DNA of 8,036 bases from JACQXX01 sp964639175 (GCA_964639175.1 CAZXCE010000385.1:1-8036); one strand, 5' to 3'; shown: positions 1-7,207, counted from the first letter of the stretch. Notes: a model not told the origin generated them from the sequence alone. Program-made: numbers and translations.

Positions 1-1358
1 GTCACTGGGTCAGGGTGGCCGAATCCTCAGCGAAAGCCATCCAGTTATTCCGCGAAATGGCCAACACACCTCAGCCATTTGATCTGGTGATTTCAGATAT
101 GATGCTAGGTGATGGGTCAGGTCTTGATGTCCTCAGTGTTGTCAGAGAAGTGACAACAGACATGCCGTTTATCTTTGTGACTGCTTTTGGCTCGATGGAA
201 TCTGTCGCTGAGGCAATTCGCAAAGATGTATTTGACTATGTGGCTAAACCATTTGATGCCGGTGAATTATTGCGGGTCGTCAGACGTGCATTATCAAAGC
301 TTTCGACTGAGATTGAACCAACACTTGAAGTCCCGGATTCAGTGGCTGGAAGCCTGAAAATCATCGGGAGCAGCCCGCCGATGATTGAGCTTTACAAGGC
401 AGTCGCCCGGGTTTCGGCAACGGACTCAACCGTATTAATGTCTGGGGAGTCGGGGACGGGAAAAGAGCTGGTCGCCCGGGCCATCCACAATAATTCATTA
501 CGCGCTCATCGTCCGTTTATTGGCGTTAATTGTGGTGCCTTTCCTGAAACCCTGCTGGAAAGTGAATTGTTTGGGCATGCCAAAGGTTCGTTCACTGGTG
601 CCAATACCGAGCGAATCGGAATCTTTGAAGCGGCGGCTGGCGGAACCGTTTTTTTAGACGAAATCTCTGAAACCTCACCCAATTTCCAGGTCAAACTCCT
701 GCGCGTCCTGCAGGAACATCGCATTCGTCCAGTTGGGTCAAATCAGGAACGGACGGTCAATGTCAGATGGCTGGCGGCGACCAATCAACCGCTGACGACC
801 CTGGCACAGTCAGTTTCATTTCGGCGGGATTTGTTTTATCGATTAAGTGTGATCAACCTGCGACTGCCGGCATTACGGGAACGGCGAGAGGATATTCCGC
901 TCCTGGTTGAGTATTTTATTCAGCGATTTAATGCCCGGCAGCGGAAAGCCGTCCGGCTGGCTGAAGGAACCATGGACTGGCTGGTCAAGCAGGATTGGCC
1001 CGGCAATGTTCGGGAACTTGAGCATGCTGTTGAGCGAGCGGTCACCATGAATATCACCGGGGAATTGATCCCACAGGATTTCCTTCAATTCGGTCTCTTT
1101 GACATGGCGCAGCCAGCCAGCAGCCAGCCAGCAGCGGTTCAGGAGACTTCGTCAATGATCACCAGTTGGGTCTGTACGCTACCTAAAACCCTGGACGAGG
1201 TTGAACATGAACATTTACTGGCGACCTTGAGCTACACCCAGGGAAACAAGGTCCGGGCGGCTGAGCTTTTAGGTATTGGGCGGTGGTCACTCTATCGAAA
1301 AGCCAGGCGACTTGGAATCAATATCGGGACTGATAATGATTTATCCGGCGAAAAATAA
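1..1358 (+). CDS. Sigma-54-dependent response regulator, NtrC family (5' partial)
   Basis: This is a two-component transcription activator: a kinase phosphorylates its receiver and the AAA+ domain then remodels sigma-54 RNA polymerase. The reading frame is open to the left edge, and the residues before the first in-frame GTG (position 15) look like receiver sequence. The gene therefore starts outside the window, and about 35-40 residues with the acidic pocket are missing. Counting from position 15, the phospho-acceptor is D28 (ISDMM), followed by T56 and K78 (AKPF). The AAA+ domain has Walker A GESGTGKE (144-151), the sigma-54 contact loop GSFTGA (191-196), Walker B GGTVFLDE (209-216), sensor N257, FRRDLFYRL (269-277) and WPGNVREL (328-335). 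A Fis-type helix-turn-helix (about 399-435) ends the protein. A low-complexity Ala/Gln/Ser/Pro linker precedes it. The partner kinase is not in view and may lie upstream. Family assignment is secure; target genes are unknown. Confidence 0.96.
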   Translation, partial: HWVRVAESSAKAIQLFREMANTPQPFDLVISDMMLGDGSGLDVLSVVREVTTDMPFIFVTAFGSMESVAEAIRKDVFDYVAKPFDAGELLRVVRRALSKLSTEIEPTLEVPDSVAGSLKIIGSSPPMIELYKAVARVSATDSTVLMSGESGTGKELVARAIHNNSLRAHRPFIGVNCGAFPETLLESELFGHAKGSFTGANTERIGIFEAAAGGTVFLDEISETSPNFQVKLLRVLQEHRIRPVGSNQERTVNVRWLAATNQPLTTLAQSVSFRRDLFYRLSVINLRLPALRERREDIPLLVEYFIQRFNARQRKAVRLAEGTMDWLVKQDWPGNVRELEHAVERAVTMNITGELIPQDFLQFGLFDMAQPASSQPAAVQETSSMITSWVCTLPKTLDEVEHEHLLATLSYTQGNKVRAAELLGIGRWSLYRKARRLGINIGTDNDLSGEK

Positions 1359-1364
1359 GAAAGG
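1357..1364 (+). promoter_or_regulatory. Probable Shine-Dalgarno for the propeller gene
   Basis: AAGAAAGG lies 10 nt before the ATG at 1375 and overlaps the stop codon of the regulator gene. It is the best ribosome-binding site near the possible starts of the downstream gene. It favours 1375 over the later ATG at 1504, which has no purine-rich site before it. The match is imperfect. Confidence 0.5.
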
Positions 1365-1374
1365 CAAAACTATA

Positions 1375-3675
1375 ATGACTGTCCATCTTGCGGGTGCTCG
1401 AACACAGGACACTTCTTTCGTCCCTTCAAGCGCTTATCCTTTACTGCAACTGGCCACCAGGCACAAGCCCGGTACCACATTCTTTTTTCTGAATGGGCCA
1501 CGGATGGTGTGGGGCCTCTTTTTTCTGGTGCTGTGCGGAGGTTGGGGAATTTTGACCTGCCCGGTAAGCGCTGCCACCGATACCCAGTTTTGGGAAGCCT
1601 TCCGTCAGGCTGATATTTTAAAAGGAACCGTGACGAATCTTTCTGTCTCAGATCGGGGCAGCCTGTCAGTATCACCACACAATGAAGTCATCTTTGATAC
1701 CCGCCAGGCCTATATCTGGTCGTGTGTGCGTGATGGACAGGGGGGAGCCTACATTGGGACCGGGCATGACGGACAGGTTTACCGGGTTGACCGGGCCGGC
1801 CAATCAAAACTGGTCGCCGATTTTGATGAGCTGGATGTAACCGCCCTGACGGTTGATTCCGCAGGGAAGGTCTGGGCGGCAACCTCTCCCAATGGAAAGG
1901 TGTATCAAATTGACCCAAATGGAAAAACGAGTGTGTTTTTCAATCCTGGAGAAAAATATATCTGGGCACTTGAGAGAACCCCTCGCGGGGAACTGGTTGT
2001 GGCAACTGGAGACAAAGGGGTCATCTACCAGGTGGATTCGACTGGAAAGAGCGTGGTGCTGTTTGACTCAACAGAAGTCAATATGACTTCCCTGGCGATT
2101 GATCCGCGAGGGGTCATCTATGCCGGAAGTGATCCAGGCGGTATTGTGTATCGCATTGAAGGACCCGGAAAGGCATTTGCAATCTTTGATTCCGCGTTGC
2201 GTGAAATTCATCGGTTGCAAATTGGAAAGAATGGGACTGTCTTTGTGCTTGCCGTTGGCGACAAAGCCGTTCGGCCAGCCAGTGAACCCCTATCAACCGG
2301 GAAAGAGTCCGTTTCGGTGACCTTGCTGGCTGATTCACCTTCCCCAGGTGCACCGGCCAATCTGGTCAATACCCGTTCGGAGACCGGTGGGGCACAATCG
2401 GTATTGTATGGCATCGAAGCCGATGGTAGCGCTGAAATCTGGTGGGGATCAACCGAACTGGTGGGGTTGGATTGCCTTGAAACACCGCAAGGAACTGTTC
2501 TGCTTGGCACCGGGCCTCAGGGACGGTTATTTGAAGTTGATCGCCAGGGGCAAACCCAACTGGTCTTACAAACGACAGAAGACCATATCTCGCATATTAT
2601 GGCCGGAACCTCAGGCGACCTGTGGCTCACAACCAGTAATTTTGGGAAAGTGTGGAAAGTAACGCCAGCCAAAGCTTTGCGTGGTAGCTATGTATCACCA
2701 GTCCAGGATGCAAAATTTGTAGCTGACTGGGGAATGATCTCCTGGCGTGGAGCCGGCGAAGTTCAGGTGCAAACACGAAGTGGCAACACTGAAACACCTG
2801 ACGCTACCTGGAGTGACTGGTCAGTTGAGGCGACCCGGGCTGAAGGTGAGCAGGTCAAAAGCCCAGCCGCACGGTACCTTCAATGGCAGATTCGGATGAC
2901 GGATACCAGTCGCATCGACAGCCTGCGCGTTGCCTATCTCCCAAAAAATATGGCGCCCCGAGTGACGTCATTGACGGTGTTATCGCCAGGAATTGCCCTT
3001 CAGGAGACTTTCCAGCCTCCACTTGATCCAGCCATTACCACGGCTGGGCTTGATCCGACCCTTTTTGGGTTGAGTGGCGCCCTGCCTCCACGCAAGGTCT
3101 TTCAGAAAGGTGCCCGGTCGTTGCAATGGCAGGGTGAGGATGCCAACGGGGATCAACTTGTATATCGGGTGTACTACCGTATCCTGGGGCAGGTGTCCTG
3201 GTTGCCGCTTGGGGAAGCTCAACAGGCGTCTTTCTATCTGGTCAATGCCGATGTTTTGCCGGATGGCCTGTATGAATTCAAAGTGGAAGTCACTGATATG
3301 CCTTCGAACCCGGCCAGCCGGGTACTGGTCGGATACCAGATCAGCGATCCAGTTGAAGTTGACAATACACCACCCGTCATCAATTTGAGTGGAGAGCCGA
3401 TTCAGCGTGTCACCGGGACGACAGTTGAATTTCAGGTTGTTGATCAGATGAGTCTTCTTCGTCGGGTTGAGTATAGCGTGAATGGCAGCAACTGGAGCCC
3501 GCTTAGTCCGGTTGATCGGATTTCCGACCAGAAAATGGAAACATTCCGATTGGAACTCAACCCCTCGACCTCGGTTCAACTGGTGGCAGTTCGGGCTTAT
3601 GACGGGGCCGCCAATGCTGGAACGGTGACCGTGATGATCAACGGACGTGGAAAGGAATCACCGGAGGCCAAATAG
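1375..3675 (+). CDS. Secreted beta-propeller protein with C-terminal beta-sandwich domains
   Basis: The specific function is not recognised. With the start at 1375 the protein is 766 aa. A hydrophobic segment at residues 44-67 (MVWGLFFLVL to VSAA) resembles a signal peptide with cleavage near A66/A67, so export is likely. The 43 residues before it are unusually long for a signal n-region, and a start at 1504 (723 aa) would give a standard signal peptide. Residues about 113-432 hold seven repeats of roughly 40 residues with a pattern like G-x-V/L-Y-x-G/A-T...G-x-V-Y-x-I-D-x-x-G, which suggests a seven-bladed propeller of the Vgb/two-component-propeller kind. Repeat 5 carries a 45-residue insertion. 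The C-terminal third has an SGNT...TWSDW...SPAARYLQW segment (T478-W482) and then fibronectin/Y_Y_Y-like beta-rich segments with DNTPPV. No catalytic motif is evident; carbohydrate or protein binding is possible. The gene follows the regulator by 16 bp and abuts the ABC ATPase gene. Confidence 0.85.
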   Translation: MTVHLAGARTQDTSFVPSSAYPLLQLATRHKPGTTFFFLNGPRMVWGLFFLVLCGGWGILTCPVSAATDTQFWEAFRQADILKGTVTNLSVSDRGSLSVSPHNEVIFDTRQAYIWSCVRDGQGGAYIGTGHDGQVYRVDRAGQSKLVADFDELDVTALTVDSAGKVWAATSPNGKVYQIDPNGKTSVFFNPGEKYIWALERTPRGELVVATGDKGVIYQVDSTGKSVVLFDSTEVNMTSLAIDPRGVIYAGSDPGGIVYRIEGPGKAFAIFDSALREIHRLQIGKNGTVFVLAVGDKAVRPASEPLSTGKESVSVTLLADSPSPGAPANLVNTRSETGGAQSVLYGIEADGSAEIWWGSTELVGLDCLETPQGTVLLGTGPQGRLFEVDRQGQTQLVLQTTEDHISHIMAGTSGDLWLTTSNFGKVWKVTPAKALRGSYVSPVQDAKFVADWGMISWRGAGEVQVQTRSGNTETPDATWSDWSVEATRAEGEQVKSPAARYLQWQIRMTDTSRIDSLRVAYLPKNMAPRVTSLTVLSPGIALQETFQPPLDPAITTAGLDPTLFGLSGALPPRKVFQKGARSLQWQGEDANGDQLVYRVYYRILGQVSWLPLGEAQQASFYLVNADVLPDGLYEFKVEVTDMPSNPASRVLVGYQISDPVEVDNTPPVINLSGEPIQRVTGTTVEFQVVDQMSLLRRVEYSVNGSNWSPLSPVDRISDQKMETFRLELNPSTSVQLVAVRAYDGAANAGTVTVMINGRGKESPEAK
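3663..3667 (+). promoter_or_regulatory. Shine-Dalgarno of the ABC ATPase gene
   Basis: GGAGG sits inside the last codons of the propeller gene, 8 nt before the ATG at 3676. Together with the directly adjoining stop and start codons it fixes the start and points to translational coupling. Confidence 0.8.
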
Positions 3676-4731
3676 ATGGATCAGGATTTCTTTGTTGAGT
3701 TACGAAACCTTTCCTGTCGGTTTTCAGGAAAGACCGTTTTGAATCACCTGTCACTGTGCCTGTGGAAAGGAGAGTTTTTTAGCCTGCTTGGTCCTTCAGG
3801 CTGCGGCAAAACAACGACCTTGAGGATTCTGGCCGGCCTTGAGGTGCCCTCGACCGGTTCGGTGTGGATCAATGGGAACGAGATTACCTCGCTTCCGCCG
3901 GAATCACGGGGACTGGGATATGTTTTTCAAAATTACGCCCTCTTTCCGCACCTCAACGTCTGGGAGAATGTTGCCTTCGGGTGTCGCCTTCAAAAACTGG
4001 AAACCCGCCAGCTTGAGCAGGCCGTCCGTGAAGCGCTTGAACTGGTCAAGCTGGAAGATTTTGGCAAGCGTCAGGTGTTTGAGCTTTCGGGCGGGCAACA
4101 GCAGCGGGTCGCGCTGGCACGGGCCCTGGCCATCCAGCCGCAAGTCCTGTTACTGGATGAGCCGTTCAGTAATCTTGATTCCCGGTTGCGTATTGAAACG
4201 CGGGAGCAGGTTCGCGAGATTGTGCGGAAATTAAAAGTAACAACGGTCCTGGTCACCCATGATCGGGAAGAAGCCTTTGCCTTATCTGATCGGCTGGCTG
4301 TTATGGAAAGCGGGGAGGTCAAACAGGTTGGTACCCCCCTGGAAGTGTATTTTACGCCTCAAACAGTTGAGGTCGCCCGATTTTGGAATGATGGGAATTG
4401 TGTTCCCCTGACGGCTGTTCCGACAGATGTTCCTGGTCTAAATCAAACAAACCCAACTGCCAGCCATGTATTTTTCCGAAGTGAGGATGCCCGACTGGCA
4501 TTTCCAGGCGCAAAGCCGTCTGAGAACCCGCCATACCCGGAAGCCCTGGCTTTTCAGGGAGTCGTGCACTCAATCCAATTTACCGGTGCTTCCTGGCTCT
4601 GTGCCGTCAGTACGCCTGCCGGGCAACTCTCAATTGCGATTGCTGGCCGAGAACAATCGCCAGAAACCGGGCGCCCATGTTATGTTGTGGTTCCAACCGT
4701 GAATCTGCATTTTCTCAATGGTGCTGTTTGA
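3676..4731 (+). CDS. ABC transporter ATP-binding protein, PotA/FbpC/MalK-like
   Basis: This is the ATP-hydrolysing subunit of an ABC transporter, most likely an importer, acting on the cytoplasmic face of the inner membrane as a dimer. All catalytic motifs are present in 351 aa: Walker A GPSGCGKTT (39-47), Q-loop Q85 in YVFQNYALFPH, signature LSGGQQQR (137-144), Walker B ending LLLDEP (158-163), D-loop SNLD (165-168) and switch H195 in VTHDREEA. From about residue 235 an accessory C-terminal domain contains an FRSEDARL segment, resembling the RPED part of TOBE domains of polyamine, iron, sulfate and sugar importers. The domain architecture matches that group in overall length, but the substrate cannot be read from the ATPase. 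No permease or periplasmic-binding-protein gene is in the window. They may lie elsewhere, or the ATPase may serve several permeases. The start is set by a GGAGG at 8 nt and by the abutting stop of the upstream gene. Confidence 0.95.
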   Translation: MDQDFFVELRNLSCRFSGKTVLNHLSLCLWKGEFFSLLGPSGCGKTTTLRILAGLEVPSTGSVWINGNEITSLPPESRGLGYVFQNYALFPHLNVWENVAFGCRLQKLETRQLEQAVREALELVKLEDFGKRQVFELSGGQQQRVALARALAIQPQVLLLDEPFSNLDSRLRIETREQVREIVRKLKVTTVLVTHDREEAFALSDRLAVMESGEVKQVGTPLEVYFTPQTVEVARFWNDGNCVPLTAVPTDVPGLNQTNPTASHVFFRSEDARLAFPGAKPSENPPYPEALAFQGVVHSIQFTGASWLCAVSTPAGQLSIAIAGREQSPETGRPCYVVVPTVNLHFLNGAV

Positions 4732-4744
4732 CTTTATTTTCTTT

Positions 4745-4751
4745 GTGAGGA
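4745..4751 (+). promoter_or_regulatory. Shine-Dalgarno of recN
   Basis: GTGAGGA lies 10 nt before the ATG at 4762 and supports that start. It sits in the 30-bp gap after the ABC ATPase gene. No terminator-like hairpin is visible in this gap, so read-through from upstream is plausible. Confidence 0.55.
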
Positions 4752-4761
4752 TCAACCGGGC

Positions 4762-6441
4762 ATGCTGAAGCTTCTGAATGTTCTGAACCTCGCCCTTGTC
4801 TCGCGTCTGTGTATTGAATTTGAACCTGGCCTGAATGTTCTAACCGGAGAAACTGGTTCCGGAAAATCAATTGTGGTTGATTCGTTGGGAATGGTCCTGG
4901 GGGGACGCTCATCTCCGGATATGATTCGGACCGGAGAGCCGAAAGCCTGTGTCGAAGCCGTCTTTAGTGTTCCTCATCATCCCCAGGTCCTCGAACTCTG
5001 TGCTGAGCATGGGTTGGAAGTGGACCTTGATGAACTCCTTATTCGTCGGGAGATTACCAGTCAGGGACGAAATCGTGTATTTATTCAAGATCAGCTATCG
5101 ACGGTGAATTTTCTGAAGCAATTGCGACCCTTTCTGGTTGATATTCATGGTCAGGGAGATCAGCAAACGCTCATGCATAAGGAAGCCCATTCAGCCGTTC
5201 TCGACGCGTTTGGTGGTATTGATGGCCTGACGGCTCAGGTTTGTGCTGCGTATGAAGCCTGGGATCAGGCTCGCACAGAACTGGCTGCAGCTCGACAGGG
5301 AGAAGCTGAGCGACTGCGGCGGGTCGATATGCTGGCCTTTCAGTGTCAGGAAATCGAGGCGGCCAAAATTACCAATACTGCGGAAGATGCAGAACTGGAA
5401 GCCGAACTCCATGTCCTTTCAAACGCTGAAAAACTGGTCATGCTGGCGACAGGGTGCTTTGATGCATTATATGAAGATGAGTCTTCGATCTTGACCCGAC
5501 TGGCGTCGGTGTTACGACGGGTTGATGAGTTATCGGCGATTGATCCCAGCATCGAAGAGGCCCTTTCGCCGCTGCCTGGGGTGCGGTATGTGATTGAAGA
5601 TGCCGCTTTTGCGCTCCGGGACTATGCCGAGCGGATCCGGTTTTCCCCAGAGCGGTTAAAACAGATTGAAGATCGGCTGACTGACCTGACCCGCCTGAAA
5701 CGAAAATATGGGCCAACATTGGATGATGTGGTTCGGACTTGCCTCACCGCCCGGACACAATTAAAGCGACTTGGGGCGGGGGAGGAATATGCCCGGTCGC
5801 TTGAAATCGCAGTTGAAAACGCGGCCGCCGTTTATGTCGAACTGGCTGAAACCTTGAGTGCCCGCCGCCGGGAGGTGGCCAAGGATTTTGAGCGGGCCCT
5901 GATGGGCGAACTGAAATTTCTGGCCATGGAAGCCACGCGGATTGAGGTCGGATTGACCCGAATGCAAAGCGATGGCCGGCCCAAATGGGGGCCAACCGGA
6001 CTTGACGAGGTTGAGTTTCTGGTTTCGCCCAATATCGGAGAGGACCTGCGCAGCCTGGCAAAAGTGGCTTCTGGAGGGGAACTCTCACGCTTCATGCTGG
6101 CCCTGAAGACAATTACCGCGCCGACTGATTTCCCACGAACCATGGTTTTTGACGAAGTAGATGCTGGAATTGGCGGTCGGGTCGCCGAAGCCGTCGGCCA
6201 GCGTCTGAAGCGACTCAGTGATCACCAGCAGGTGTTATGCGTGACCCACCTGGCTCAGATTGCCCGATTTGGGGCAGCCCATCTGGTGGTGTGGAAAGAT
6301 GTCGTTGGGACCCGGACCGAAACCTTTGTCGAGCGGCTGGGAAATGATCAACGGGTCAACGAGCTGGCACGCATGATTGGCGGTGCCTCGGTGACCGAAG
6401 CTGCCCGGCGAGCAGCGCAGGAGATGTTGACCTCGGTCTAA
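4762..6441 (+). CDS. recN: DNA repair protein RecN
   Basis: RecN is an SMC-like ATPase that acts in the cytoplasm early in DNA double-strand-break repair by recombination. The 559-aa length matches the family. The N-terminal half of the split ATPase head has Walker A GETGSGKS (29-36) within the typical GLNVLTGETG context and a Q-loop region DIHGQGDQQ (H129-Q135). The middle, about residues 160-390, is rich in charged and leucine residues, as expected for the antiparallel coiled coil, and includes the RecN-typical LKRKYG. The C-terminal half has the signature ASGGELSRF (436-444), Walker B VFDEVDAGIGG (462-472) and switch H496 in CVTHLAQIA. Small deviations from the best-known RecNs are GSGKS where GAGKS is usual, and HGQGDQQ where HGQHEHQ is common. 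No catalytic residue is missing. It is 30 bp downstream of the ABC ATPase gene. I saw no convincing LexA-type box before it, so SOS control cannot be claimed. Confidence 0.97.
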   Translation: MLKLLNVLNLALVSRLCIEFEPGLNVLTGETGSGKSIVVDSLGMVLGGRSSPDMIRTGEPKACVEAVFSVPHHPQVLELCAEHGLEVDLDELLIRREITSQGRNRVFIQDQLSTVNFLKQLRPFLVDIHGQGDQQTLMHKEAHSAVLDAFGGIDGLTAQVCAAYEAWDQARTELAAARQGEAERLRRVDMLAFQCQEIEAAKITNTAEDAELEAELHVLSNAEKLVMLATGCFDALYEDESSILTRLASVLRRVDELSAIDPSIEEALSPLPGVRYVIEDAAFALRDYAERIRFSPERLKQIEDRLTDLTRLKRKYGPTLDDVVRTCLTARTQLKRLGAGEEYARSLEIAVENAAAVYVELAETLSARRREVAKDFERALMGELKFLAMEATRIEVGLTRMQSDGRPKWGPTGLDEVEFLVSPNIGEDLRSLAKVASGGELSRFMLALKTITAPTDFPRTMVFDEVDAGIGGRVAEAVGQRLKRLSDHQQVLCVTHLAQIARFGAAHLVVWKDVVGTRTETFVERLGNDQRVNELARMIGGASVTEAARRAAQEMLTSV

Positions 6442-6539
6442 ATATTGAAGGTTGTGGGGGCAAGGAAGCTGGATGGGAAAGCCGGCGTACAGGGGATTGT
6501 GATCTCACCCTCCTGCCGCCACATCCTTTGGTTCGGGGC

Positions 6540-6569
6540 TTGTCCCGGCTGGGACGGACGGTATATAGT
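6540..6569 (+). promoter_or_regulatory. Possible promoter for the bifunctional nuclease gene
   Basis: TTGTCC (6540-6545) resembles a -35 box. TATATA (6562-6567), 16 nt away, or TATAGT (6564-6569), 18 nt away, resembles a -10 box. Transcription would begin about 110 nt before the nuclease ATG at 6683. The placement in the only long gap of the window is favourable, but the matches are partial and the organism's promoter consensus is unknown. Confidence 0.35.
6542..6555. repeat. Inverted repeat in the putative promoter spacer
   Basis: GTCCC-GGCT-GGGAC forms a perfect 5-bp stem with a 4-nt loop. It overlaps the end of the -35-like box and the spacer, a usual place for an operator. With no T-tract after it, it is not an intrinsic terminator. 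A 5-bp palindrome can occur by chance. Confidence 0.35.
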
Positions 6570-6667
6570 CAGGCCAGCAGCTTTTTCAGTCAATCAAGTA
6601 CGGTCCAATCGAGATGAAAATGACCAGCCGCCTGGAGACAGGAAGACTGGATGGGCTCTTTATTTAC

Positions 6668-6675
6668 AGAGGTGG
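6668..6675 (+). promoter_or_regulatory. Shine-Dalgarno of bfn that decides its start
   Basis: AGAGGTGG ends 7 nt before the ATG at 6683. The in-frame ATG at 6614 has only a weak GAG almost touching it. The conserved family sequence also begins right after 6683 (MEIEMKIRGL), so the later ATG is chosen. Confidence 0.75.
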
Positions 6676-6682
6676 GGGCAAC

Positions 6683-7189
6683 ATGGAAATCGAAATGAAA
6701 ATTCGCGGTTTAATGATCGATCCAACCGCAAATACACCGATTGTGATTCTCAAAGATGTACACAGTGACGTCATGCTTCCGATTTGGGTGGGGCCGTTTG
6801 AGGCCAACGCGATTGCGTTTGAAATCGAAAAAATGTCGCCGCCGCGTCCGATGACACATGATCTGATGCGCAACCTGATCATTCAGGTGGGTGGGAGCGT
6901 CAGGCGGATTGTGGTCACCGAATTAAAAGACAACACGTTTTATGCGGTCATCGAATTGCAGGTTGGGGAGCGGATTCTGTTTCTGGACTCGCGTCCAAGC
7001 GATGCCATTGCGCTGGCGCTCAGGACCGACGCCCCGATCTTTGTCAACGAAGAGGTTATCCGCGAATCGAGCGCGACCCTGGTGGAAAAAGATTTGGACG
7101 AAAGCGCCGAGCCAGGTGAGAGTTCAGCGGAGGAAATCGAATGGCCCGAAGAGATTGATGAGTCGGATATGGATCGTTACAAAATGTAA
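6683..7189 (+). CDS. Bifunctional nuclease family protein (BFN/DUF151)
   Basis: The BFN (DUF151) family includes plant and bacterial proteins described as having both DNase and RNase activity; the bacterial role is poorly defined. The 168-aa protein starts at 6683, where a good ribosome-binding site precedes it. An upstream in-frame ATG at 6614 would add 23 residues with no family resemblance. Hallmarks are LPIWVG (32-37) followed by EA (40-41), PPRPMTHDL (53-61), TFYAVIEL (85-92) and the strongly conserved DSRPSDAIALALR (102-114), then PIFVNEEV (118-125). The last 30-odd residues form an acidic tail: 15 of residues 135-164 are Asp or Glu. There is no signal peptide or membrane segment, so it is cytoplasmic. 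It lies between recN and a parA-type gene, which hints at DNA maintenance but does not prove it. Family assignment is firm; substrate and activity are not shown by sequence. Confidence 0.93.
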   Translation: MEIEMKIRGLMIDPTANTPIVILKDVHSDVMLPIWVGPFEANAIAFEIEKMSPPRPMTHDLMRNLIIQVGGSVRRIVVTELKDNTFYAVIELQVGERILFLDSRPSDAIALALRTDAPIFVNEEVIRESSATLVEKDLDESAEPGESSAEEIEWPEEIDESDMDRYKM

Positions 7190-7207
7190 ATCTTCTGTGA
7201 AAAGAGA

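Larger units (their letters stand above)
6442..6682 (+). other. Intergenic region between recN and bfn
   Basis: This 241-bp stretch holds no convincing gene. An open frame starting at TTG 6445 runs through it into the nuclease gene, but it has low-quality composition, no ribosome-binding site and no recognisable domain. I see a possible sigma-70-like promoter near 6540-6569, an inverted repeat inside its spacer, two pairs of short direct repeats, and the nuclease ribosome-binding site at the right end. No T-tract terminator hairpin follows recN. Confidence 0.6.

Noticed and set aside
1546..1563. Lipoprotein signal at ILTC of the propeller protein
   Set aside because: Residues before the Cys (I-L-T) do not fit the lipobox, and a VSAA signal-peptidase I site follows.
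2980..3579. 199-codon open frame on the - strand inside the propeller gene
   Set aside because: It lies wholly within a clear coding sequence, has no recognisable motif, and fits a shadow of the opposite strand.
4728..4756. TTGACT as a -35 box for a recN promoter
   Set aside because: At 17 nt the -10 position reads ATCAAC, a poor match, and transcription would begin at or past the start codon.
6364..6380. Sigma-54-like TGGCACG...TTGG in recN, and a TGGCAC at 804
   Set aside because: Both lie inside coding sequence and lack the TTGC half at the proper distance; no gap in the window carries a sigma-54 promoter.
6614..6682. Upstream ATG at 6614 as the bfn start
   Set aside because: The extra 23 residues do not resemble the family, and the ribosome-binding site stands in front of 6683.
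6445..6768. 107-codon open frame after recN starting at TTG
   Set aside because: It has no ribosome-binding site, no domain-like sequence, and overlaps the well-supported nuclease gene in another frame.
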